A DNA stretch of 5,865 bases from Planctomycetaceae bacterium (GTDB lineage Bacteria; Planctomycetota; Planctomycetia; Planctomycetales; Planctomycetaceae), in NCBI GenBank assembly GCA_003445035.1, contig DLVV01000105.1, positions 5,861 through 11,725 on the forward strand. The letters are read 5' to 3'. The number at the start of each line of letters is the position of its first letter. The first letter of the stretch is position 1. The translations under genes and the position numbers were made by a program. Positions 1 through 5,865 of the stretch are shown here, piece after piece. The notes under the pieces were generated by a model. It was given only the letters and a program-made list of their open reading frames with translations, was not told the origin of the DNA and did no database searches.

Positions 1-317
1 ACCACCGCACACCGATCCATGACCCTGGCCATGTGCGGCAGGTGTTCACACACGGGCATGCCGGGGACATTCGAGGCCACGGGACGGAACTCGCCCCGGA
101 TGGCCATCGGCCCCTGGGGCTTCATGTCGTAGGTCTCGAGATGACTCGGTCCGCCGTAGTAGAAAACGATGATGCACGATTGGATCGCCGGCCGGCCGGC
201 CGCGGCGATCTCACGCGCCTGCAGCAGCCCCTCGAGCGAGAGTCCCAATCCACCGCCGGCCAGCAATGTCATCGCCCGACGTCGGCTGATTCGCGAATTC
301 GATGTGCTGATAATCAC
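1..317 (-). CDS. DUF1501 protein B, N-terminal part (cut by left window edge)
   Basis: This is the first 105 codons of a second DUF1501 protein; the rest lies beyond the left edge. DUF1501 proteins belong to the alkaline phosphatase/sulfatase-like superfamily, are very abundant in planctomycetes, and mostly have no tested activity. Visible features are a twin-arginine-like leader (SRRRAMTLLAGGG, residues 11-23), then SCIIVFYYGGPSHLETYD (residues 47-64), the equivalent of the family's first conserved block, then IRGEF (73-77) and VCEHLPHMARVMD (89-101). The same blocks occur in the same order in the complete neighbour at 404-1894. The GTG at 317-315 is the only ATG, GTG or TTG in frame between the previous gene's stop and the leader. 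The next in-frame ATG (272-270, codon 16) would remove the RR motif, so GTG is preferred. No strong Shine-Dalgarno is visible; there is only a weak GGA about 10 bases upstream. Family assignment is firm, function unknown. Confidence 0.9.
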   Translation of the reverse strand, partial: MIISTSNSRISRRRAMTLLAGGGLGLSLEGLLQAREIAAAGRPAIQSCIIVFYYGGPSHLETYDMKPQGPMAIRGEFRPVASNVPGMPVCEHLPHMARVMDRCAV

Positions 318-363
318 AGCGGAAATTCCGGGGTCCTGGCCGAACGCGGGAGCTCGGCCCGAC

Positions 364-372
364 AGTATAACA
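364..372 (-). promoter_or_regulatory. Candidate extended -10 promoter for DUF1501 protein B
   Basis: Read on the minus strand, the gap between the two DUF1501 genes holds TGTTATACT, a match to the extended -10 pattern TGnTATAAT with one mismatch. It sits in the only AT-rich patch of an otherwise GC-rich gap, and would start transcription about 40 bases before the GTG at 317. No recognisable -35 box is found at 16-19 bases spacing. This could be chance; planctomycete promoter consensus is not well enough known to me to score it. Confidence 0.3.
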
Positions 373-403
373 TGGCAGCGAGGAGACCGGATCCTCCGGG
401 TCG

Positions 404-1894
404 TCAGCTCAACAGTTCTGGCCTCAGGCTGCCGGTGCCGGCGATCGGGTGCGGCTGCCCGTTGCGATCGGGCATCGTCATCTGCGAATCGTAACCCAGC
501 AGGTGATACAACGTGGCCTGCATGTCCTTGGGAGAAATTGGTGTCTCGCGAACGTCGCCCCCGTCCGGGGTGGTCCGACCGACAACGCGACCGGCCGCCG
601 TGCCACCGCCGGCGACGACCGCCGTGTAGGCCCGCGACCAGTGATCCCGGCCACCACCGGGCTTCGAGTTGATCTTGGGCGTCCGCCCGTGTTCGCTCAT
701 CCACATCACCAGCGTCTCGTCGAGCAGCCCCCGGGACGACATGTCCTCGATCAGTGCCGAATACGCCAGGTCGAAACCGGGCAGCAACAGTTCTTTCAGA
801 CGGGGGTAGTGGTACTGGTGAGTGTCCCAGGCCCCGTTGGCAAACTGGCCGAAACAATCCCACAACACCGTCACGAATCTCGCTCCCGATTCGATCAGCC
901 GCCGTGCGGCCAGGCAGGTCTGGCCAAACAGCGTCATGCCGTAACGCTCACGCAACGCCCGTGGCTCACGGTCAATGTCCAGGGCATCCAGAACCCGGCT
1001 GGAGGTCAGCAACGACATCGCCACCTCCCGCTGCCGGTCCATCGCCTGGACCCCCAGGCTGGCGTCCAGGTCGCGGCGTCCGCGTTCGAACTGTTCGAGC
1101 AATGAACGTCTCAGGCCCAGCCGCTCGATCGACAGGTCCTTGGACAGCCGTGCCGCCGGCGACATGCGGAACCGCCCTTCAGGCGTCGTGCCACCGAACG
1201 GGTTCTTGAATCTCTTGGTCTGTGGCACCGTGTTCTTGGGAGCGACGTGCAGCCCCGGGCCGTCGAAGTCGGTCCAGACCGGGTCATACCGGTTGTTGAG
1301 GAACCCCGAAAAGACACCGGCGTTGACCGCCGGATTGTCGGTCTGCGAGTTCATCAGCCAGGGCAGGCCAAGATTGCCCGGCATGCCGCTCGGCGGATGC
1401 AGACCCTGCTGGCTGTCGAGGTATTCGACCACCGAGCCGACATAGGGCCAGTGCTTCAGGTCCCGGGCCTTGGTCTCCAGGGCCGGCGTGTAGGTTGGGA
1501 TCCCCGTCACGGCATACGCCACACCGTGGAGCGGGTACTGGTGAGTCAGCGAACGGGCGACGGTCACCTTGTCCATCACACCGGCGACCCGCGGCAGCAA
1601 CTCGCAGACCCTCAGCCCCGGCAGGTTCGATTCGATCGAACCCAGTTCGCCCCGGATCTCGACCGGCGCGTCCGGCTTCGGGTCGAACGTCTCGTGGGTG
1701 GGAGGTGATCCGTAGGGGAACAGCAGGATGCACGACTTGGCCGAGCCCAGCCCGGGCGATTGCGATGCGGCGGATTCGGCCGCCATCACATCGCCCAACC
1801 CGATGCCCAGCGGCCCCAGCGCACCGACCTGGAGCAGGTCGCGGCGGGTCAGTCCGTCGCAGAGCGTACGGGGATTTCCCTGGATCCTCAGCAT
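404..1894 (-). CDS. DUF1501 protein A, complete, with twin-arginine-like leader
   Basis: This is a complete 496-aa DUF1501 protein of the alkaline phosphatase/sulfatase-like superfamily, of normal family length. The leader has TRRDLLQVGALGPLGIGLG (residues 16-34), suggesting Tat export. Family blocks follow in order: SCILLFPYGSPPTHETFDPK (54-73), EIRGEL (79-84), VARSLTH (112-118), a WDTH motif (356-359), SEHGRTPKIN (400-409), GGGRDHW (413-419) and VVAGGGTAAGRVVG (426-439), then the C-terminal TPISPKDMQATLYHLLGYD (451-469). The Asp and His residues in the first block and in WDTH and RDHW are candidate metal ligands by analogy with the superfamily; this is inference. The usual family form is EFGRTP, and here the Phe is His. 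The ATG at 1894 is the first possible ATG, because an in-frame TGA lies two codons before it. The nearest AGGAG is 14 bases upstream, which is rather far. The gene ends 86 bases before the paralog B start. Substrate and role are unknown. Confidence 0.95.
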   Translation of the reverse strand: MLRIQGNPRTLCDGLTRRDLLQVGALGPLGIGLGDVMAAESAASQSPGLGSAKSCILLFPYGSPPTHETFDPKPDAPVEIRGELGSIESNLPGLRVCELLPRVAGVMDKVTVARSLTHQYPLHGVAYAVTGIPTYTPALETKARDLKHWPYVGSVVEYLDSQQGLHPPSGMPGNLGLPWLMNSQTDNPAVNAGVFSGFLNNRYDPVWTDFDGPGLHVAPKNTVPQTKRFKNPFGGTTPEGRFRMSPAARLSKDLSIERLGLRRSLLEQFERGRRDLDASLGVQAMDRQREVAMSLLTSSRVLDALDIDREPRALRERYGMTLFGQTCLAARRLIESGARFVTVLWDCFGQFANGAWDTHQYHYPRLKELLLPGFDLAYSALIEDMSSRGLLDETLVMWMSEHGRTPKINSKPGGGRDHWSRAYTAVVAGGGTAAGRVVGRTTPDGGDVRETPISPKDMQATLYHLLGYDSQMTMPDRNGQPHPIAGTGSLRPELLS

Positions 1895-1908
1895 CGCGTG
1901 TCAGTCAT

Positions 1909-1913
1909 CTCCT
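1909..1913 (-). promoter_or_regulatory. Possible ribosome binding site of DUF1501 protein A
   Basis: AGGAG on the minus strand lies 14 bases before the ATG at 1894, longer than the usual 5-10. An out-of-frame ATG directly abuts it. It is the only Shine-Dalgarno-like run near this start, so it is listed with moderate doubt. Confidence 0.4.
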
Positions 1914-1990
1914 GGGGACTCAGGTCGTGGCGACAGGAACGCATTGTCATCCGATCACCGGGTCACGGCAAGCACGGATTCGTCCCGGGA

Positions 1991-3130
1991 CTAGCGGATC
2001 ATGATGCACGAGGGACTGGGGATCTTGATCGGATCGCCCACCGACTTCAGTCGACCACTCTTGCTGTCGATCCGGAATACGGCCACGTTGCCGCTGGGCA
2101 TGTTGGCACACAAGAGCAATCGCCCGTCGGGAGTGATCGCCAGGTTCTGCGGCCCCTTGCCCAGGCTGGGAACGATCGCCACCGTCGTCAGCTTGCCGGA
2201 CTTGCCGACACGGTAGATGGCGATCGAATCGTGACCACGGTTGGTCCCGTAGACGAAACGCCCGTCGGGGGTCACCTTCACGTCGGCACAGTGACTGGTG
2301 CCATCGAAGTCGGCCGGCAGTGTCGAAAGAGTCTGGCGTTCAATCAACACCCCGCTTCTCTTGTTGTAGTCCAGCACGGACACCGCGTTGGAGAGTTCGT
2401 GAATCACGTACACCCAGCGACCGTTGGGGTGAAACGTCAGGTGACGCGGGCCGGCACCGGCCGGAGTCCGTACGAAGGGCTGCCGCGGAATGGTCAACTT
2501 GGCATCGTCGTCATCGAGCCGGTAGCTGAGTACCTGGTCGAGTCCGAGGTCAGCCGAGAGCACGAAACGGTTGTCCGGGCTGATGACAAAACAGTGGGCG
2601 TGTGGTCCGGCCTGGCGAGTGGGATTGACGCTGCCACCCTTGTGCTGCACGAAGGTGGCCGCCTTCCCCAGCGAACCATCCTTGCCGATCGGCAGTGAAG
2701 CAACACTGCCCGAAGAGTAGTTGGCGACGACCAGTGTGCGACCGGTGGCGTCGACATCCAGGTAGCAGGCCGTGGTGCCCAGGGCCGACTGGCGATTGAT
2801 CAGCTTCATGCGACCGGTGTCTCCCTCGAGCCGAAACGCCGCGATCTCGTCATTGACATCGTCACCGAAATCGTCGGCGTGGATCGAGTAGAGGAACTTG
2901 CGGTTCGGAGACAGGGCCAGGAAGAACGGGTTCTCGACGTTCGTCGTGCGGTGGACCGGTTTCACCTGCCCGCTTTTCGTATCGACCCGCAAAGCGTGGA
3001 TCGCTCCCGCGTCGCCCTTGCCAAAGGCCGACACGAAGACCAGCAACTCATCGTCCGCGGCCAACGGCATCGCCATCACGCTACAGATCAATCCCAGTGC
3101 CATCGCGGAGCTTTTCCATCGGTCGGACAT
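1991..3130 (-). CDS. Exported lactonase-family seven-bladed beta-propeller protein (Pgl-like)
   Basis: This 379-aa protein belongs to the lactonase family (COG2706 type), which includes the cytoplasmic 6-phosphogluconolactonase Pgl/YbhE and fungal muconate-lactonizing enzymes. Blade signatures recur along the whole length: PFFLALSPNRKFLYSIH (68-84), QAGPHAHCFVISPDNRF (173-189), GAGPRHLTFHPNGRWVYVI (225-243), CADVKVTPDGRFVYGTNRG (281-299) and GKGPQNLAITPDGRLLLCAN (324-343). From memory, the proposed active-site His, Arg, Glu and Arg of the family match H177 or H179, R229, E245 and R298, so the site looks intact. The N-terminus has a basic stretch and a hydrophobic core (about 9-23) ending in AAD, a Sec-type signal peptide with likely cleavage near A25. 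Export argues against a pentose-phosphate role; the substrate is unknown. The start is supported by AGGAAG five bases upstream. It lies 162 bases after the DUF3293 gene and 96 bases before DUF1501 protein A. Confidence 0.93.
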   Translation of the reverse strand: MSDRWKSSAMALGLICSVMAMPLAADDELLVFVSAFGKGDAGAIHALRVDTKSGQVKPVHRTTNVENPFFLALSPNRKFLYSIHADDFGDDVNDEIAAFRLEGDTGRMKLINRQSALGTTACYLDVDATGRTLVVANYSSGSVASLPIGKDGSLGKAATFVQHKGGSVNPTRQAGPHAHCFVISPDNRFVLSADLGLDQVLSYRLDDDDAKLTIPRQPFVRTPAGAGPRHLTFHPNGRWVYVIHELSNAVSVLDYNKRSGVLIERQTLSTLPADFDGTSHCADVKVTPDGRFVYGTNRGHDSIAIYRVGKSGKLTTVAIVPSLGKGPQNLAITPDGRLLLCANMPSGNVAVFRIDSKSGRLKSVGDPIKIPSPSCIMIR

Positions 3131-3135
3131 CTTTG

Positions 3136-3141
3136 CTTCCT
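3136..3141 (-). promoter_or_regulatory. Ribosome binding site of the lactonase-family gene
   Basis: AGGAAG on the minus strand lies five bases before the ATG at 3130. It fixes the start that includes the signal peptide. Confidence 0.7.
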
Positions 3142-3212
3142 GTTCTCATCGTGGGTGTCAGTCGATTGCCGTGGTTTCTCGTCCCCCAGCTTACCAAACC
3201 AGTGTCCACCTC

Positions 3213-3227
3213 TCGCTGTAGCAGCGA
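3213..3227. repeat. Perfect 6-bp inverted repeat with 3-base loop in the lactonase leader
   Basis: TCGCTG and CAGCGA flank a TAG loop (CTA on the minus strand), 82 bases upstream of the lactonase ATG within the largest intergenic gap. A five-T run precedes the hairpin on the minus strand rather than following it, so it does not have the layout of an intrinsic terminator for the minus-strand genes. On the plus strand the hairpin is followed by As, not Ts. It could be an operator or an mRNA hairpin, or chance. Confidence 0.4.
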
Positions 3228-3292
3228 ATCGAAAAACTGTCTCGAGATCCTGTGGCTGCACACAACCCGGAGTCCCGTTGATGGACCACCGA

Positions 3293-3730
3293 CTAGTCCG
3301 CCTCCGCCAGGCACTGCACCAGTTCGGCCACGCCACCGATTCGCCCACAGACGATCGCCACCTGCTCGAACCTGCGGCCGATCGTCACCGCGTCGTCACG
3401 TTCGATCCCCAGCACCAGCAGGCTGATCTCCGGCTCCCAGTCGTCGCCGTCGGGAACACCCCATCCCGGAAAGACATCGAAGCCCCGGCCGGCAAGTTCC
3501 GCCTCCAGGGCCTGGTGCCGCGAGAGATTGACCTCCTGAGGCAGTCGCTCCGACCCGGGATTGGCTGCGGAAATGAATGCCCACGCGATGTCCGATTGAC
3601 CGCCGGTCCGGTCGCTCAAGTCATCGGCCGGTTCGCCGATCCTCAGCTCGACGGTCGTGCCCCCCACGTCGGCCCGGTAAGCCGTGGCACGGTAGGCCTC
3701 CAGCAACTGCTCTGAACGGTCGTCACTCAC
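3293..3730 (-). CDS. DUF3293 domain protein
   Basis: This 145-aa protein matches the DUF3293 family (function unknown) over nearly its whole length, and the length fits the family. Typical elements are an N-terminal EAYRATAYRA (11-20), WAFISAANPGSERLPQEVN (50-68, the family's aromatic-Phe-hydroxyl-Ala-x-Asn-Pro block), an RHQALEAEL helix (71-79), GFDVFPGWGVPDGDDWEPE (83-101) and LLVLGIERDDAVTIGRRFEQ (104-123). No signal peptide or membrane segment is visible, so it is probably cytoplasmic. The reading frame stays open far upstream, but that part lies antiparallel-frame within the sialidase-like gene and has no family similarity. The GTG at 3730 is chosen because it has GGAG nine bases upstream and starts right before the conserved part. 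It follows the sialidase-like stop by 19 bases, so the two are probably co-translated. Family call is confident; role unknown. Confidence 0.85.
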   Translation of the reverse strand: MSDDRSEQLLEAYRATAYRADVGGTTVELRIGEPADDLSDRTGGQSDIAWAFISAANPGSERLPQEVNLSRHQALEAELAGRGFDVFPGWGVPDGDDWEPEISLLVLGIERDDAVTIGRRFEQVAIVCGRIGGVAELVQCLAEAD

Positions 3731-3739
3731 GCGTCGGAA

Positions 3740-3743
3740 CTCC
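3740..3743 (-). promoter_or_regulatory. Ribosome binding site deciding the GTG start of the DUF3293 gene
   Basis: GGAG on the minus strand lies nine bases before the GTG at 3730, inside the 19-base gap after the sialidase-like stop codon. It supports the short reading over the long upstream extension of the same frame. Confidence 0.6.
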
Positions 3744-3749
3744 AGCCGT

Positions 3750-5156
3750 TCAGAACCGCCAGGCCGGGTGCTCGGCTCCGGTCGAGCGAACCGTCTCGAC
3801 ATACAACCCCGTCTGCTTCGCCGGGGCCCGACCGGAATGTTCTCCCCGGTCCATGATTCGGTAGACCAGCAGGTTGTGCCAGTGACCGTCGGCCAGCCGG
3901 ACCACCGCCGCATTGGGGTGATCCATGAACCAGGGCTTTCTGCTGGGGGTGGGCCCGAACTGTTCCAGCGCGTCACGGGCCAGCACCGGGTCGAGGACTC
4001 CGTTGCGTTCCTCGTTGAGCGGCCACAGCACCAACCGGTCCCGCTCTCGCCCGAGGGGATTCGACACCAGGTAGGGAGTCCCGTCGGCCGCCCGGTTGAG
4101 CGACACCGGAGCCTGTCCCTTGGTCTCGGGACACTCGAGGATCCGCTTCCAGTCTCCTCCGTCGGTCGATCGCCAGACCCGCAGCACGTGCTCGTCGTAG
4201 GACTCATAAGCGAACCGCGCCGAGAACAACAGCGATCCGTCGATGTCCCGGATCAGCGTCGGCTCGATCGCCACCAGTCTCACCTCGACGTCGTAGACCA
4301 CCTGCTTTTTGGAGGTCTTGCGATCGGCCATAACCGGAGAAAATTCGACCGGCCGCCAACGACCGTCCACGCACTTCCAGCGGGACACGCCGACCACATG
4401 GGGTTTGGCAAACCACGCCCGGGTATCACCGGTCGTCGCCGCAACGGCCATCAACAGGTCGTCTCCGTCGGGAATCCCCATCCGCAGGCTGGGGCAGTAA
4501 ATCTTCCACTTCGTCCCGGCCACCTTCAGGGGATTCGCCTCGGTGAACGTCTCGGTTCCTGTCACCGAGAACCGCTTGCCATCAAACGCCAGGTGCTGCA
4601 GTTCGGTCGTACGGACCATTCCCCTGGTCTTCTCCCGCTTGTCGTACGACCCGTCCGGCTTCATCGGGAAATCCAGCGCCTCGCAGAAACCCACCCCGGT
4701 GCCGGCGTGAGGATGAGGGCTGCCATCGGCGCGACGGGCACCGAAGGGGACAAATCCCCCCTTCACACCATGCTTGAGCACGACCCGCCACTTGCCGGTG
4801 ATCCGATCGGCGTACCGGGTCGTCCGCGTCACGGTTACCGGCTTGGCCCGGTTGATCTTCGCGGCATCGTCGAAGACCACCACGTCCATGCCGGCTTCAA
4901 AGTCGCCCACCGGAAACCCCTCGGTCCTCAGGTTGCACATCAACCCCGCCTGGGTGGGTCCGGCCTGGAACAGGTAACCGGTCCCGTACCGAAAGCCGTC
5001 ACCGTCGGCGGGCACGACCAGGTCAGCCGGACCTCGACTGACGGAAACGATTCCCCGCTTCCCTGCCGGTTCGGACCGGGCCGAATGCGGGAAGACCGCA
5101 GCACCGGCCACTGCCGCCATACGACTCAAAACCACTCGCCGGGAGATTCTCCCCAT
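3750..5156 (-). CDS. Exported sialidase-like (BNR/Asp-box) beta-propeller protein
   Basis: This 468-aa protein begins with a twin-arginine-like leader (SRRVVLSRMAAVAGAAVFP, residues 5-23), so it is probably exported to the periplasm or beyond. The body resembles sialidase-fold proteins: IEPTLIRDIDGSLLFSARF (298-316) follows the family's E-P-x-hydrophobic-DG-x-L-hydrophobic-R pattern, VWRSTDGGDWKRIL (327-340) is an Asp-box-like loop, and NAAVVRLADGHWHNLLVYR (415-433) looks like a closing blade. LYLV-type strands and DG turns recur in between (for example 358-366, 228-239). Many planctomycete proteins with this look are annotated as sialidase or exo-alpha-sialidase without biochemical proof. 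I cannot confirm the catalytic Arg triad, Asp or Tyr by eye, so hydrolase activity is unproven. The frame is open to 5537, but the ATG at 5156 has GGAGGAG seven bases upstream and starts at the leader; the upstream part overlaps the WD40-like gene. A small DUF3293 gene follows directly. Confidence 0.88.
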   Translation of the reverse strand: MGRISRRVVLSRMAAVAGAAVFPHSARSEPAGKRGIVSVSRGPADLVVPADGDGFRYGTGYLFQAGPTQAGLMCNLRTEGFPVGDFEAGMDVVVFDDAAKINRAKPVTVTRTTRYADRITGKWRVVLKHGVKGGFVPFGARRADGSPHPHAGTGVGFCEALDFPMKPDGSYDKREKTRGMVRTTELQHLAFDGKRFSVTGTETFTEANPLKVAGTKWKIYCPSLRMGIPDGDDLLMAVAATTGDTRAWFAKPHVVGVSRWKCVDGRWRPVEFSPVMADRKTSKKQVVYDVEVRLVAIEPTLIRDIDGSLLFSARFAYESYDEHVLRVWRSTDGGDWKRILECPETKGQAPVSLNRAADGTPYLVSNPLGRERDRLVLWPLNEERNGVLDPVLARDALEQFGPTPSRKPWFMDHPNAAVVRLADGHWHNLLVYRIMDRGEHSGRAPAKQTGLYVETVRSTGAEHPAWRF

Positions 5157-5163
5157 CACATCG

Positions 5164-5170
5164 CTCCTCC
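5164..5170 (-). promoter_or_regulatory. Ribosome binding site of the sialidase-like gene
   Basis: GGAGGAG on the minus strand, the strongest Shine-Dalgarno in the window, lies seven bases before the ATG at 5156. It shows that the 127 open codons upstream in the same frame are not part of the protein. Confidence 0.8.
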
Positions 5171-5248
5171 ACGCCCCATTGCCCAATATCGAGATTCCTG
5201 ATTCAAGACCCTCGTAGAGAACAGACCGAATCCCGCCTGTACGATCCA

Positions 5249-5865
5249 TCAACCAGCCGCCGGCTTCTCCTCGGATCCCGGTGCCGCGAAGACGTGCAGC
5301 GGAGAGAAATTGGCGACGTAATTGCCCCCCTTGTCCCGTACCGCTCCGTTGCCCTGGCTGTTCCGGTTGGATGCGGTCACCACCATCCGTCCGTCTCCAT
5401 GAACCGCCAGGCTGTGGCAGTTGGACATCTTGGTCGAATGGAAGAACGGCTTCTCCTGGCCCGGCTTCAACAGCAGGAACTGGCCGGAACCCGGCTGTCC
5501 GCTGGTGACCACCGCCCAGAATCCATGGGGATGCCACGCCAGGTCAAAAACGAACCCGTGATTCTTGGCTCCCAGGCGAGCCGTGTGTGCGATCCGGCAT
5601 TTCGGCCAATCCAGCCAGTGAATCGTGGGGATGGCAATCGCCCGACCGGTCGCCTGGGGCTCGCCGCCGGCGCAGATCAACGTGCGTCCCTCGTCGTGGA
5701 ACCGCAACAGCCGCAAACCACCGACATCCTGGATCCGCTTGTAGAAGTGCATCCCCGCCAGTGTCGTCTCGCCGACACATTTTCCGCCGGGCAGCTCGAA
5801 CCGCCTGAGGACGCCGAACAAGTCTCCGGTCACGATCGCCTGCTTTGCCGGATGGATCGCCACGG
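5249..5865 (-). CDS. WD40-like beta-propeller protein, C-terminal part (cut by right window edge)
   Basis: The last 204 codons of a longer gene are visible. The sequence opens with VAIHPAKQAIVTGDLFGVLR, a typical WD40/quinoprotein-like blade (V-A-x-H-P, then x-T-G-D-x-x-G), so the GTG at 5863 is almost certainly an internal valine and the true start lies outside. Further blade-like stretches are LRLLRFHDEGRTLICAGG (50-67), VFDLAWHPHGFWAVVTSG (105-122) and CHSLAVHGDGRMVVTASN (149-166). The tail NFSPLHVFAAPGSEEKPAAG (185-204) ends the protein. Repeat spacing and HPxG/HGDG turns support a beta-propeller; similar WD40-repeat proteins are common in planctomycetes, where some are fused to cytochrome-type (DUF1549/DUF1553 neighbour) or caspase-like domains. 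The N-terminal part, which would tell these apart, is not in the window. A 92-base gap separates it from the sialidase-like gene. Propeller call is good, function unknown. Confidence 0.85.
   Translation of the reverse strand, partial: VAIHPAKQAIVTGDLFGVLRRFELPGGKCVGETTLAGMHFYKRIQDVGGLRLLRFHDEGRTLICAGGEPQATGRAIAIPTIHWLDWPKCRIAHTARLGAKNHGFVFDLAWHPHGFWAVVTSGQPGSGQFLLLKPGQEKPFFHSTKMSNCHSLAVHGDGRMVVTASNRNSQGNGAVRDKGGNYVANFSPLHVFAAPGSEEKPAAG

Noticed and set aside
1982..1991. 10-base palindrome GTCCCGGGAC at the end of the lactonase gene, considered as a terminator
   Set aside because: It has no loop of its own, overlaps the stop codon and is not followed by a T-run on the minus strand.
1760..2698. 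312-codon open frame on the plus strand
   Set aside because: It lies opposite the lactonase-family gene and the start of DUF1501 protein A. The translation is low in recognisable structure and rich in shadow-type His/Arg/Val content.
2879..3715. 278-codon open frame on the plus strand crossing the 162-base gap
   Set aside because: Most of it is antisense to the lactonase and DUF3293 genes; no family signature or ribosome binding site is seen, so passage through the gap is taken as chance.
3731..4207. Upstream extension of the DUF3293 frame
   Set aside because: The stretch overlaps the sialidase-like gene in another frame, is rich in Ser, Arg, Thr and Gly with no domain pattern, and the GTG at 3730 has its own ribosome binding site.
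3768..5201. 477-codon open frame on the plus strand
   Set aside because: It is antisense to the sialidase-like gene, a usual effect of GC-rich codon use. The translation shows no domain pattern, no leader and no ribosome binding site, while the minus-strand protein has clear motifs.
5157..5248. Possible promoter with TTGAAT and an AT-rich GATATTG before the sialidase-like gene
   Set aside because: The two elements are only about 11 bases apart, too close for a sigma-70-type promoter, and the -10 match is poor.
5157..5537. Upstream extension of the sialidase-like frame by 127 codons
   Set aside because: It overlaps the WD40-like coding region, puts the export leader in the middle of the protein, and ignores the strong GGAGGAG before the ATG at 5156.

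Overview
The window looks like chromosomal DNA from a member of the Planctomycetota. It is GC-rich, and all six supported genes lie on the minus strand. Two are DUF1501 proteins with twin-arginine-like leaders. The others are an exported lactonase-family beta-propeller, a WD40-like propeller and a sialidase-like propeller. Large paralogous families of this kind are typical of planctomycetes such as the Pirellulales and Planctomycetales. The lineage call rests on protein families and style, because no rRNA or marker gene is present.

Layout in transcription order, from the right edge to the left: (1) the C-terminal part of a WD40-like beta-propeller protein, cut by the right edge (5865-5249); (2) a 468-aa exported sialidase-like protein (5156-3750); (3) a 145-aa DUF3293 protein (3730-3293), starting at GTG 19 bases after the previous stop and probably translationally coupled to it; (4) a 379-aa exported lactonase-family protein (3130-1991); (5) a complete 496-aa DUF1501 protein (1894-404); (6) the N-terminal 105 codons of a second, divergent DUF1501 protein, cut by the left edge (317-1). 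Gaps are 92, 19, 162, 96 and 86 bases. No convincing intrinsic terminator separates the genes, so one or two long transcripts are possible. The 162-base gap before the lactonase gene is the most likely place for a transcription-unit boundary. No stretch of more than 300 bases lacks a gene.

How the genes work together is uncertain. Four of the six carry export-type leaders (two DUF1501, lactonase-like, sialidase-like), which suggests an extracytoplasmic job such as handling of sugars or sulfated/phosphorylated polymers, but no substrate can be read from the sequence. The DUF3293 protein has no leader and is probably cytoplasmic. I found no tRNA, rRNA, CRISPR array, transposase, attachment site or replication origin. 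I see no clear sign of an undescribed system. The points most worth a second look are the tandem DUF1501 paralogs next to an exported lactonase-like protein, and the short out-of-frame ORFs that end on the start codons of both DUF1501 genes.
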